This document shows, one piece after another, positions 1 through 5,719 of a stretch of 6,306 nucleotides of DNA; within the stretch, counting starts at the first letter, position 1; every line of letters begins with the position of its first letter. The stretch spans positions 1-6,306 of the forward strand of contig JAEDNR010000095.1 in assembly GCA_016302405.1 (NCBI GenBank). Direction: 5' to 3'. The notes beneath the pieces are model-generated. The model was not told where the DNA came from and ran no database searches. It was given only the letters and a program-made list of their open reading frames with translations. A program made the translations under genes and the position numbers. Source of the DNA: Oscillospiraceae bacterium (GTDB lineage Bacteria > Bacillota > Clostridia > Oscillospirales > Oscillospiraceae).

Positions 1-39
1 AGGGAGCCCTTGCCGTGTCCCATTTTCCACCCGCACACC
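1..39 (+). repeat. Inverted copy of the MITE edge and its flank
   Basis: Bases 1-39 match the reverse complement of 3974-4012 at about 33 of 39 positions, with the first 15 bases identical. In orientation this is the outer edge of a second element of the same family, whose body would lie to the left of the window. The exporter genes therefore sit between two inverted copies. The match continues about 24 bases past the apparent end of the MITE at 3996-4226, so the repeated unit may be longer than the hairpin element. Confidence 0.65.
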
Positions 40-68
40 GTTGGGCAAACAGCTCTGCAAATTCCAAT

Positions 69-102
69 TTAACACACTGGCGCTCCCGTGCCAGTGCGTT
101 AA
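69..102 (-). terminator. Hairpin downstream of the ABC pair, likely terminator
   Basis: Arms 69-81 (TTAACACACTGGC) and 90-102 (GCCAGTGCGTTAA) form a 13-bp stem with an 8-base loop. On the minus-strand RNA one pair is a G-U wobble. It begins 26 bases after the stop of the second ABC gene, a normal position for a terminator. The U-tract is poor (GTTAAATT after the stem), so it may work weakly or in both directions. No gene is visible in bases 1-127. Confidence 0.5.
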
Positions 103-127
103 TCAGTAGCAAAAGGGGGAATGCGCG

Positions 128-1987
128 TCAGGCCTCTTTCGCGTAGTACTGGGCCTGGGCGTGCCAAAGCTCGTAATACTTACCGTTTTTATCCGCTACC
201 AGGTCTTCATGGGTGCCCTGCTGGACAACGTGCCCGCCGTCAAATACGACAATCTCGTCGCAGAATTTGCAGGAAGACAGACGGTGGCTGATGTAGATGG
301 CGGTCTTGTCACCGGCAATGTCATTGAATTTACTGTAAATCTCCGCTTCTGCCACAGGGTCCAGGGCCGCTGTTGGCTCGTCCAGGATGATAAATGGCGC
401 GTCCTTGTAAAGGGCCCGGGCAATGGCAATCTTCTGGGCCTCGCCGCCGGAAATATCCACGCCGTTCTTGTCCAGGTCCTTGTACAGGTGGGTGTCAAGG
501 CCTATAGTCTTCAGCCGTTCGCCGAAGCCTGCTTTTTCCAGGCAGTCCCGGGCACGGTCCCGGTTATAGCTGGCACTGGTGGCCACATTTTCCCCCAGGG
601 GCATGGCAAAGAGCTGGAAGTCCTGGAACACGATGGAGAAAATTGCCATATAGTCATCGTAGCGGTACTTGCGGATGTCAATGCCGTTGAGCAGGATCTG
701 TCCTTCGGTGGGATCGTAGAGCCTGCACAGCAGCTTAATGAAGGTAGTCTTGCCGCTGCCGTTCCTGCCCACCACCGCGAGGCGTCTGCCAACCTTGAAC
801 TTCATGCTCACATGGCGCAGGGCATAATTGTCACTGCCGGGGTACTTGAAGGACACATCCCGGAACTCCACCTCGTATTGCCGGTCGGAGCGCTTCTCCG
901 TGGTCAGGCTCCCCTGGTACATGGAATTGGGGGTGTCCAGGTATTCGTAGGTGTCTTTCAGGAACTCACCGTTGGTGCGGATGGTTTCCAGGCACACAAT
1001 CAGGTCGCTGATACCGGTGAATACCCCGGTGACGGCACCGATGTACTGGGTGGCAGAGCCGATGGGAAACGCCCCCGCCCAGGCTTTCAGGCACACAAAC
1101 AGGTAAATAAAACCGGACATCAACGCCTGCATCCCCTCGGCGGCGATGTAGCTCAGACCAACCATTCCCCGGTAGCGGGCGGCAATGGGGGAGTCCTCCG
1201 TGAAAATATTCCCTTGCTCCATATAGTGGGTGGTGATTTTGTCCTGCCGGTAGATGCGGATGTCCATTGCCCGCCTGAGATCCGTGGTAAAAAAGCCATA
1301 AGCGCCGAATATCCGGTTTCCCAGCCGGGCACTTGCTGCGTAGCCCGACCAGGCGCCGTCGGCGTAGTTGGCAAGCCTGCCGGACAGCAGGGCGCTTGCC
1401 GCCATGGAACAAAGGATCAGCAGCACAAAGAGAGGATGGTTGAGAAAAGCAAGGCTTCCCTCCCGTACCGGCAGCACAAAGAGCTCTGCCGACAGGGCAA
1501 TGCCGCACAGCGCCGTCACCGCAGCATCCGTAATGTCTTCCAGATTTGAAAGCACCCGGGCAAGCCCCCAGCCGCTCCACTGATGATTCTGCTTGATCTG
1601 AGCGGCAAGGTCCGCGATACGCTGGCTGTCCGCGTCCACAAAGTCCATGGAGGCCTGTTTGTCATCGAGAATTTTGTGGGTCTGATGCCAGACCTCCTCA
1701 TTCTGACTGCTTTTCCAGCGGTTCAGGAGGGCGCCCAGAGCGCCCAGCAGGCAGGTGACCCCCAGGGTGATCCCCACCAGCGTCCAGATTTCTTTCGACT
1801 CCCGCCCCGCAACCAATGCGTTCAGGATCCGTGCCGACAGGAAAACGGTGACAAAGGGCGTCCCTTTGGTAAAGAGCCGGGAGAGTATGATGGCGCTGAT
1901 TCGTCCCGGCATCTGCTGATGCCAGATTTTCATGCCCCGTATCTGGCGGGCGAAGGCGGTTTTCAGAGAAATTCGGTTACTCCTCAT
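128..1987 (-). CDS. ABC exporter half-transporter, second gene of pair (permease fused to ATPase)
   Basis: This 619-residue protein is a membrane exporter half: six hydrophobic segments (roughly residues 29-52, 68-88, 152-173, 184-204, 276-300 and 307-330) followed by an ATPase domain from about 370. The ATPase carries Walker A GRNGSGKT (407-414), Q-loop Q455, signature ISGGEAQ (512-518), Walker B FIILD with catalytic E537, D-loop AALDP, and switch histidine H568. Length and order are those of a normal type IV half-transporter. There is no N-terminal C39 peptidase domain, so it is not a peptide-processing exporter. The ATG at 1987 is preceded by a good AGGAG and overlaps the end of the upstream ABC gene by 11 bp, implying translational coupling and a heterodimer. 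The substrate is unknown; drug, peptide or lipid efflux are all possible. The family call is firm and the partner call is strong inference. Confidence 0.95.
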   Translation of the reverse strand: MRSNRISLKTAFARQIRGMKIWHQQMPGRISAIILSRLFTKGTPFVTVFLSARILNALVAGRESKEIWTLVGITLGVTCLLGALGALLNRWKSSQNEEVWHQTHKILDDKQASMDFVDADSQRIADLAAQIKQNHQWSGWGLARVLSNLEDITDAAVTALCGIALSAELFVLPVREGSLAFLNHPLFVLLILCSMAASALLSGRLANYADGAWSGYAASARLGNRIFGAYGFFTTDLRRAMDIRIYRQDKITTHYMEQGNIFTEDSPIAARYRGMVGLSYIAAEGMQALMSGFIYLFVCLKAWAGAFPIGSATQYIGAVTGVFTGISDLIVCLETIRTNGEFLKDTYEYLDTPNSMYQGSLTTEKRSDRQYEVEFRDVSFKYPGSDNYALRHVSMKFKVGRRLAVVGRNGSGKTTFIKLLCRLYDPTEGQILLNGIDIRKYRYDDYMAIFSIVFQDFQLFAMPLGENVATSASYNRDRARDCLEKAGFGERLKTIGLDTHLYKDLDKNGVDISGGEAQKIAIARALYKDAPFIILDEPTAALDPVAEAEIYSKFNDIAGDKTAIYISHRLSSCKFCDEIVVFDGGHVVQQGTHEDLVADKNGKYYELWHAQAQYYAKEA

Positions 1988-3785
1988 GGCTGTCGGCTCC
2001 TTCCTCGTAGTATTTTTTCTGCACGGCGAAGAGCGCCGCGTATTTGCCGTTTTTCTCCATCAGGCCGTCGTGGGTGCCCTCTTCGGCGATGGCGCCCTTT
2101 TCAAGAAATAGGATTCTGTCACAGAACCTTGTGGAGGCCAGCCGGTGGGAAATGAACAGGGCGGTTTTCCCAGCGGTCATTTCGTTGTACTTCTGATAGA
2201 TGTCGTTTTCCGCGATGGGGTCCAGGGCCGCGGTGGGTTCGTCCAGCAGGAGGACGGGGCTGCCCCGGTAGAGCACCCTTGCCAGCATCAGCCGCTGGGT
2301 CTCGCCGCCGGAAAACTCCATGCCGTCCTCGTAGACCCGGCGGGTGACCTGGGTCTCGATGCCCTTTGGCAGGGACTGGATTTTTTCTTCCAGCCCCGCC
2401 TGTTCCAGACAATGCCATAGCTTTTCTACCTCCGGCGCGTCCAGGGTCTGGGTGATGTTTTCCCGGACGGTGGCGGGGAGCACGGAGAAGTCCTGAAACA
2501 CCGCGGCAAAGAGCTTGTAGTATTCCCGGCGGTCAAATTCCCGAATATCCACACCGTTCAGGGTTATTTTTCCCTGGGTGGGATCCAGGAAGCCTGCCAG
2601 CAGCTTAATGAGGGTGGTCTTGCCGGCACCGTTCAGGCCCACGATAGCCAGCTTCTCCCCGGGCCGGAGGGTAAGGTTCATATGGGAAATGGTGTCCGAT
2701 TCAGCCTCCGGGTAACGGTAGGACACATCCTCCAGGCAGAAGGTATAGGGAGCACCGGGGATGGGGACACCGCAGTCAAAACGGAAGGGTTCTTCCCAAT
2801 CCAGGAATTCCCGGACCTTGGAAATATCCAAACTCTGCCGGCGGAGGGTGGCGCACTGCTCCAAGATGCCGGCGACCCAGGCGGTAAAGCCGGAAACGGC
2901 GGAAAAGTACAGCAAGAATTCCGCCGGGGTGATTTTGCCCCGAAGGACCATGTTGATCAGGACAAAATAGGAAAGGCCGTTTCGCAGCAGGCCCAGCGCC
3001 ACGTCCATGAGATTCCCCCACAGCATATGGCGCTGATCCTGGCGCACCAGGCTGCGGAACAGCCGCAGATGCTTTTCCCACAGGTCCTTGGCCCAGCCTG
3101 CCATACCGAAGATCCGCAGGTCCTTGGCGTACTTTCGTTCACTGAGCAGATCCGATGCGTAGCCGATGCCATTCAGGGGCTTTGCCAATTCCTCCCGGTG
3201 GTCATAGCCCCACCGGCTCATGCGCAGGTTGAAGAAAAAGCCTGCCACGGTGATGCAAGTGGTGATTGCCGCCAGCCAGAAATTGAGATTGGACAGCAGA
3301 GCAAGGTAGAGGGCAAAGCCCAGGAGGCTGGCGGCAAGGGTGGTCAGCGTCGTCCAGACCGCCTCGGTGGCCTCACTGTTGTCGTTGGTGGCGGTGCTGG
3401 CCTGTTTGCTGAACTCTAAAAACCGGGTGTCCAAAAGATTGGAAAAGGAGGTAGTCGCCCGCTTCCGCTCCAGGGCGGCTACGATGTCCGAGCGGACGGA
3501 AATCCGGGCAAACACGGCGTTCTCCTGGAAATAGCGCAGTCCGCCCCCGGTAACGATGAGCAGCAGGGTAAACAGGCCCACGGTGGAAAGAAGTGTTCCA
3601 AGGCTGCCGCCGGACTCGATCACCCCCAGAATCAAAGGGGCAATGAGCATTTCCGTCAGGGTTTTGGCAACGGTAAAGAGGGCAATGGCGGCGCACACCC
3701 ACAGAACGCTTTTGTGCCGCGTCCAGGCTAGGCTGACCATGTAGGCGACATTGCTCCCCACACTGTATTTTGGCTTTTCTTTCAT
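1977..3785 (-). CDS. ABC exporter half-transporter, first gene of pair (permease fused to ATPase)
   Basis: This 602-residue protein has hydrophobic segments near residues 27-57, 62-82, 146-165, 168-186, 258-281 and 288-308, then an ATPase domain from about 350. Visible motifs are Walker A GLNGAGKTT (383-391), Q-loop Q431, signature FSGGETQ (491-497), Walker B VLLLD with catalytic E516, D-loop AALDP and H547. Both ABC genes keep the catalytic glutamate and a near-consensus signature, so unlike many heterodimeric exporters neither ATP site looks degenerate. The start is ATG 3785, with GAGGT about 8 bases upstream and a promoter with a direct repeat just beyond it. Its stop lies inside the start of the second ABC gene. 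It probably forms a heterodimer with that product in the cytoplasmic membrane. The substrate cannot be inferred; no C39 protease or substrate-binding protein is encoded nearby. Confidence 0.95.
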   Translation of the reverse strand: MKEKPKYSVGSNVAYMVSLAWTRHKSVLWVCAAIALFTVAKTLTEMLIAPLILGVIESGGSLGTLLSTVGLFTLLLIVTGGGLRYFQENAVFARISVRSDIVAALERKRATTSFSNLLDTRFLEFSKQASTATNDNSEATEAVWTTLTTLAASLLGFALYLALLSNLNFWLAAITTCITVAGFFFNLRMSRWGYDHREELAKPLNGIGYASDLLSERKYAKDLRIFGMAGWAKDLWEKHLRLFRSLVRQDQRHMLWGNLMDVALGLLRNGLSYFVLINMVLRGKITPAEFLLYFSAVSGFTAWVAGILEQCATLRRQSLDISKVREFLDWEEPFRFDCGVPIPGAPYTFCLEDVSYRYPEAESDTISHMNLTLRPGEKLAIVGLNGAGKTTLIKLLAGFLDPTQGKITLNGVDIREFDRREYYKLFAAVFQDFSVLPATVRENITQTLDAPEVEKLWHCLEQAGLEEKIQSLPKGIETQVTRRVYEDGMEFSGGETQRLMLARVLYRGSPVLLLDEPTAALDPIAENDIYQKYNEMTAGKTALFISHRLASTRFCDRILFLEKGAIAEEGTHDGLMEKNGKYAALFAVQKKYYEEGADSHEE

Positions 3786-3811
3786 ATTGCTTCACCTCGT
3801 AAGCATACTCT

Positions 3812-3840
3812 ATCATAAAAATCCGCCCCCGGCACATTCC
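3812..3840 (-). promoter_or_regulatory. Promoter of the ABC exporter genes
   Basis: TATGAT (3812-3817) is a good -10, about 27 bases before the ATG at 3785. The hexamer 17 bases upstream, GGAATG (3835-3840), is a poor -35, as expected for an activator-dependent promoter. The direct repeat at 3841-3873 begins directly upstream. Transcription would start near 3805, leaving a 5' leader of about 20 bases with the GAGGT ribosome site. Confidence 0.5.
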
Positions 3841-3844
3841 GGGG
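3827..3844. repeat. 6-bp GC hairpin within the ABC promoter
   Basis: CCCCGG (3827-3832) and CCGGGG (3839-3844) form a perfect inverted repeat around CACATT. It overlaps the -35 region and one copy of the direct repeat. On the minus strand it is followed by GCGGATTTTT, so it could instead be a short terminator for transcripts entering from the kinase side. Function is uncertain. Confidence 0.4.
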
Positions 3845-3873
3845 ACGAATTGTTCATTTTGGGGGACGAATTG
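3841..3873 (-). promoter_or_regulatory. Candidate LytTR operator: two 12-bp direct repeats, 21-bp period
   Basis: On the minus strand CAATTCGTCCCC occurs twice, exactly, at 3862-3873 and 3841-3852, separated by 9 bases. The 21-bp period puts both copies on the same helix face. The second copy touches the poor -35 of the ABC promoter. Known LytTR targets (AgrA, VirR, FsrA, PlnC) are paired direct repeats of about 9 bp with this spacing, next to weak promoters. A LytTR regulator is encoded 1.1 kb away on the same strand. That this regulator binds here is inference. Confidence 0.65.
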
Positions 3874-3891
3874 CGGCGGAGCGTCGCCGCA
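3872..3891. repeat. Inverted repeat upstream of the ABC operator
   Basis: TGCGGCG (3872-3878) and CGCCGCA (3885-3891) form a perfect 7-bp stem around GAGCGT, directly beside the outer direct repeat. It may be a small transcript hairpin or part of a repeated intergenic segment. Between here and the MITE (3892-3995) I see no gene, only further short palindromes such as ACGAGTCGT and ACCATGGT. Confidence 0.4.
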
Positions 3892-3973
3892 GACGAGTCG
3901 TGACACGCTTGCCCTGTAGTCGTTTCTGCCCTGATCCGCTCGGTTTCGTTCCCTACGGTCGGTGTCGTACCAT

Positions 3974-4012
3974 GGTGCGCGGGAGAAAAATGGAATGCGG
4001 CAAGGGCTCCCT
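3974..4012 (-). repeat. Partner copy of the inverted repeat flanking the ABC module
   Basis: This is the counterpart of bases 1-39, in opposite orientation and about 4 kb away. Its inner part (3998-4012) belongs to the left end of the MITE-like element. Its outer part (3974-3997) is flanking DNA that is nevertheless shared with the other copy at about 75%. Confidence 0.65.
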
Positions 4013-4226
4013 TGTGTAAAGGGAGCTGTCACCAGTGCGCACACTGGTGACTGAGGGATTGTGCAGTAGAATCTTCCAGTTTTGATGGTAAATCGGCAAA
4101 AAGGGAAAAAATAATTGTATCCGTTCTGACGGTAGGCACAGTCAAAGGATTTTTATTACAACCCCTCCGGTACCAGTTTGCGAACTGGTACCACCTCCCC
4201 TTACACTTCGGGAGGCCTTGGCGCGT
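3996..4226. mobile_element. MITE-like element with mirrored double-hairpin ends
   Basis: The two ends are imperfect inverted copies of each other over about 60 bp. Each has an outer hairpin (left GCTCCCTT/AAGGGAGC, 4006-4026; right CCTCCC/GGGAGG, 4194-4215) and an inner perfect 10-bp hairpin (left arms 4028-4037 and 4042-4051; right arms 4169-4178 and 4183-4192). The inner loops are CGCA and TGCG, reverse complements of each other. Both ends then read GAGGG[A/G]TTGT inward. Outermost bases CGGCAAGG and CGCCAAGG (right end reversed) also match. The interior of about 100 bp is AT-rich and non-coding. No transposase is present, so it would be non-autonomous. It lies between the kinase gene and the ABC promoter, and its hairpins may also end the regulator-kinase transcript. 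Exact ends and target duplication are not resolved. Confidence 0.75.
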
Positions 4227-4264
4227 ACCGCACGGAAGCGCGCACCTACAACGATGACTCATTA

Positions 4265-4927
4265 CTATCTTTGCGGCAGCAGAATCTCCGTGGTAAAGGC
4301 TCCGTCTTCACTGTTGCGGCTGATGTAGCCTTGTAAGCGCTCCACGATGGCGTCGATCCGCTCCAGGCCGAAGCCGTGACCCGCACCCTTGGTGGTCTGA
4401 AAGCTGCCGCCGACTTTACTCAGCTTTTTCCCGGCGGTAAAGTTGGTAAAGGAAATGTACAGCTGCGTACCCTTCATATCCATGTACACCCGAATCAGCC
4501 GCTTTCCTTCCGGCAGGGGAAGGCTTGCCTCGATGGCGTTGTCAAAGAGGTTTCCAATAATGCAGCACAGGTCGATCTCCGAAAGCTTCAGCTTCACGGG
4601 GATGTGGGCGTCGGCGTGGACCTCAATGCCCTTGGATTTTGCCAGGGAAATCTTGGAATTCAGAATGGCGTCTGTCATAGGGTTGCCGGTTTTGATGACG
4701 GTGTCCACGGTAGAAAGGTCGGTGTCCAGCTCGTCTAAGTACCGGGAGATAGCAGCCAGGTCCCCCTGGGCACAGTAGGCCTTCAAAGTCTGAATGTGGT
4801 TCCGGTAGTCGTGCCGCCAGCCCCGGATCTGGTGGTACATGTTGTCCACCTCTAAATAGTGGGTCTCGATGAGCTCCCGCTGATAGGCGGCGATTTGTTT
4901 GTCGATCCGTTTACGCAGTATTCCCAT
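4265..4927 (-). CDS. GHKL-type sensor histidine kinase lacking a membrane sensor domain (AgrC-like catalytic core)
   Basis: The 220-residue protein is a bare kinase core. A short helical lead (1-28) precedes the dimerisation/H-box, where RHDYRNH holds the likely phospho-accepting His39. An N-box follows with N126, D129 and N130 (GNLFDNAIEA), then a G-box GAGHGFGL at 181-188. This order is typical of the AgrC/CitA-like GHKL kinases that partner LytTR regulators. Family members usually carry several N-terminal membrane helices; here no hydrophobic stretch precedes the H-box, so the enzyme is predicted to be cytoplasmic. It starts 4 bases after the stop of the response regulator with only a weak GGGG ribosome site, so translation is probably coupled. 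It should phosphorylate that regulator. Its signal is unknown and may be intracellular or relayed by another membrane protein. A MITE-like repeat lies immediately downstream. Confidence 0.92.
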   Translation of the reverse strand: MGILRKRIDKQIAAYQRELIETHYLEVDNMYHQIRGWRHDYRNHIQTLKAYCAQGDLAAISRYLDELDTDLSTVDTVIKTGNPMTDAILNSKISLAKSKGIEVHADAHIPVKLKLSEIDLCCIIGNLFDNAIEASLPLPEGKRLIRVYMDMKGTQLYISFTNFTAGKKLSKVGGSFQTTKGAGHGFGLERIDAIVERLQGYISRNSEDGAFTTEILLPQR

Positions 4928-4931
4928 AGTG

Positions 4932-5630
4932 TTACCCCATATTGATGATGGCCCGGTTCACCCCGTCGTAGGCTCCCCGGGGGAGGGGAACGGTGGTGCC
5001 GTCCTGTAAGAGGATTTCCGTTTTTGTCACCCGTCTGATTTTTGTCAGGTTTACGATGGCGGACCGGCCCACCCGGTAAAACCGATCGTCCAGTTCCTTT
5101 TCCAGCTCACTGAGGGTCATTTTCACGGTGAAGTCCTGGAAAGCGTGGACGGTCACATAGTTGCCCTGGACATCGGCATACCGGATGGTGTAAATGGGGA
5201 TCCGGACAAGCTGTCCCCCGGCTTCCAGATGCAGCATGTTTTCATCCCTGCGCAGCTTCTCCGCCGCCCGGTTCAGGACGGAGAATAGCTTTTCTTTCTT
5301 CACAGGCTTCATAAGGTAGTGGAGGGCCGAAACCTCGTACCCTTCGGCGATATAGTCGGAGTAGCCGGTGATAAATACAATTTGCAGGGTTTCGTTTTTC
5401 TGCCGCAGCTTCTTTGCCAGGGTCACGCCGTCCATGGCGCCCATTTCTATGTCCAGGAGCAGAATATCAAAGCTTCCCTCGTCCTCGGCCCGGAAGAGAA
5501 AATTCTCACCGCTGGAAAACAGGGAAATGCTGACCTGGTTATCGGTTTCCGCTGCCCACGCCCGCACCAGGCCGGCGGTGTATTCCCGGTCCGCCGCCGA
5601 ATCGTCGCAGACTGCGATTCTGTATGCCAT
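4932..5630 (-). CDS. LytTR-family response regulator (AgrA/LytR type)
   Basis: The 232-residue protein has an N-terminal receiver domain (about 1-122) and a C-terminal LytTR DNA-binding domain (about 133-229). The receiver shows the acidic pair D9/D10, phospho-acceptor D60 in LLLDIEM, T88 in FITGY, and K108 in the MKP motif. The DNA-binding part has the usual core, with FYRVGRSAIVNLTKI near 184-198. LytTR proteins bind pairs of short direct repeats about two helical turns apart, often next to a weak -35. Such a pair occurs upstream of the ABC genes at 3841-3873. I chose the ATG at 5630 because AGGAGGT sits 6 bases upstream and MAYRIAVCDD is the canonical receiver start. The longer frame from 5732 would run through a strong hairpin and adds nothing receiver-like. 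It is the first gene of a two-gene operon with the kinase. Confidence 0.95.
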   Translation of the reverse strand: MAYRIAVCDDSAADREYTAGLVRAWAAETDNQVSISLFSSGENFLFRAEDEGSFDILLLDIEMGAMDGVTLAKKLRQKNETLQIVFITGYSDYIAEGYEVSALHYLMKPVKKEKLFSVLNRAAEKLRRDENMLHLEAGGQLVRIPIYTIRYADVQGNYVTVHAFQDFTVKMTLSELEKELDDRFYRVGRSAIVNLTKIRRVTKTEILLQDGTTVPLPRGAYDGVNRAIINMG

Positions 5631-5636
5631 AGGTTC

Positions 5637-5643
5637 ACCTCCT
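5637..5643 (-). promoter_or_regulatory. Ribosome binding site of the response regulator
   Basis: AGGAGGT on the minus strand, 6 bases before the ATG at 5630. It is the strongest Shine-Dalgarno sequence I noted and fixes the start of the regulator. The stop codon of the upstream integrase remnant (TGA, 5635-5637) overlaps its end. Confidence 0.85.
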
Positions 5644-5664
5644 ATGTGACATGGAAAATGCCAA

Positions 5665-5698
5665 ACGCCCCCGCGGCGAAAATGAACCGCAGGGGCGT
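5665..5698 (-). terminator. Strong GC hairpin in front of the regulator (terminator or leader structure)
   Basis: Arms 5665-5676 and 5687-5698 pair over 12 bp around a 10-base loop. On the minus-strand RNA the only imperfection is one G-U wobble, so the stem is fully paired in that direction; read from the plus strand it carries a mismatch. The 3' flank on the minus strand is TTTGGCATTTT, an interrupted T-rich run. It may be a relic or functional intrinsic terminator isolating the regulator from the integrase transcript, or a leader structure. It ends 34 bases before the ATG. Confidence 0.6.
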
Positions 5699-5713
5699 AT
5701 TGCCGTAATGTGT

Positions 5714-5719
5714 ATTGTA
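5714..5719 (-). promoter_or_regulatory. Possible -10 element of the regulator-kinase operon
   Basis: TACAAT on the minus strand matches the -10 consensus at five of six positions and would give a leader of about 75 bases containing the hairpin at 5665-5698. No convincing -35 lies 16-18 bases upstream, where the bases are GC-rich integrase codons. The position at the integrase junction fits a promoter brought in with the regulator. The assignment is weak. Confidence 0.3.

Noticed and set aside
161..1549. A 462-codon plus-strand open frame opposite the second ABC gene
   Set aside because: It is antisense to a gene with all ABC motifs, has no recognisable domain or ribosome site, and is the usual shadow frame of GC-rich coding DNA.
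2682..3419. A 245-codon plus-strand open frame opposite the first ABC gene
   Set aside because: It is antisense to an intact ABC gene, with low-complexity shadow composition and no known motif.
3373..4044. A 223-codon minus-strand frame overlapping the ABC promoter and gene start
   Set aside because: It is out of frame with the ABC protein, covers the repeat, operator and promoter, and lacks a ribosome site.
4117..4125. TGTATCCGT shared with 5721-5729, considered as a second element copy at the integrase junction
   Set aside because: A 9-base match without extended similarity on either side is too short to support a shared element.
4114..4145. TTGACT and TACAAT on the minus strand inside the MITE, considered as a promoter
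   Set aside because: The spacer is 20 bases, too long for a normal sigma-70 type promoter, and no gene starts downstream within a sensible distance.
4029..4262. A 77-codon minus-strand frame right after the kinase, considered as a cysteine-containing peptide or agrD-like gene
   Set aside because: It is simply the translated MITE-like repeat: no ribosome site, no leader or double-glycine motif, no AgrD-like amphipathic and acidic layout.
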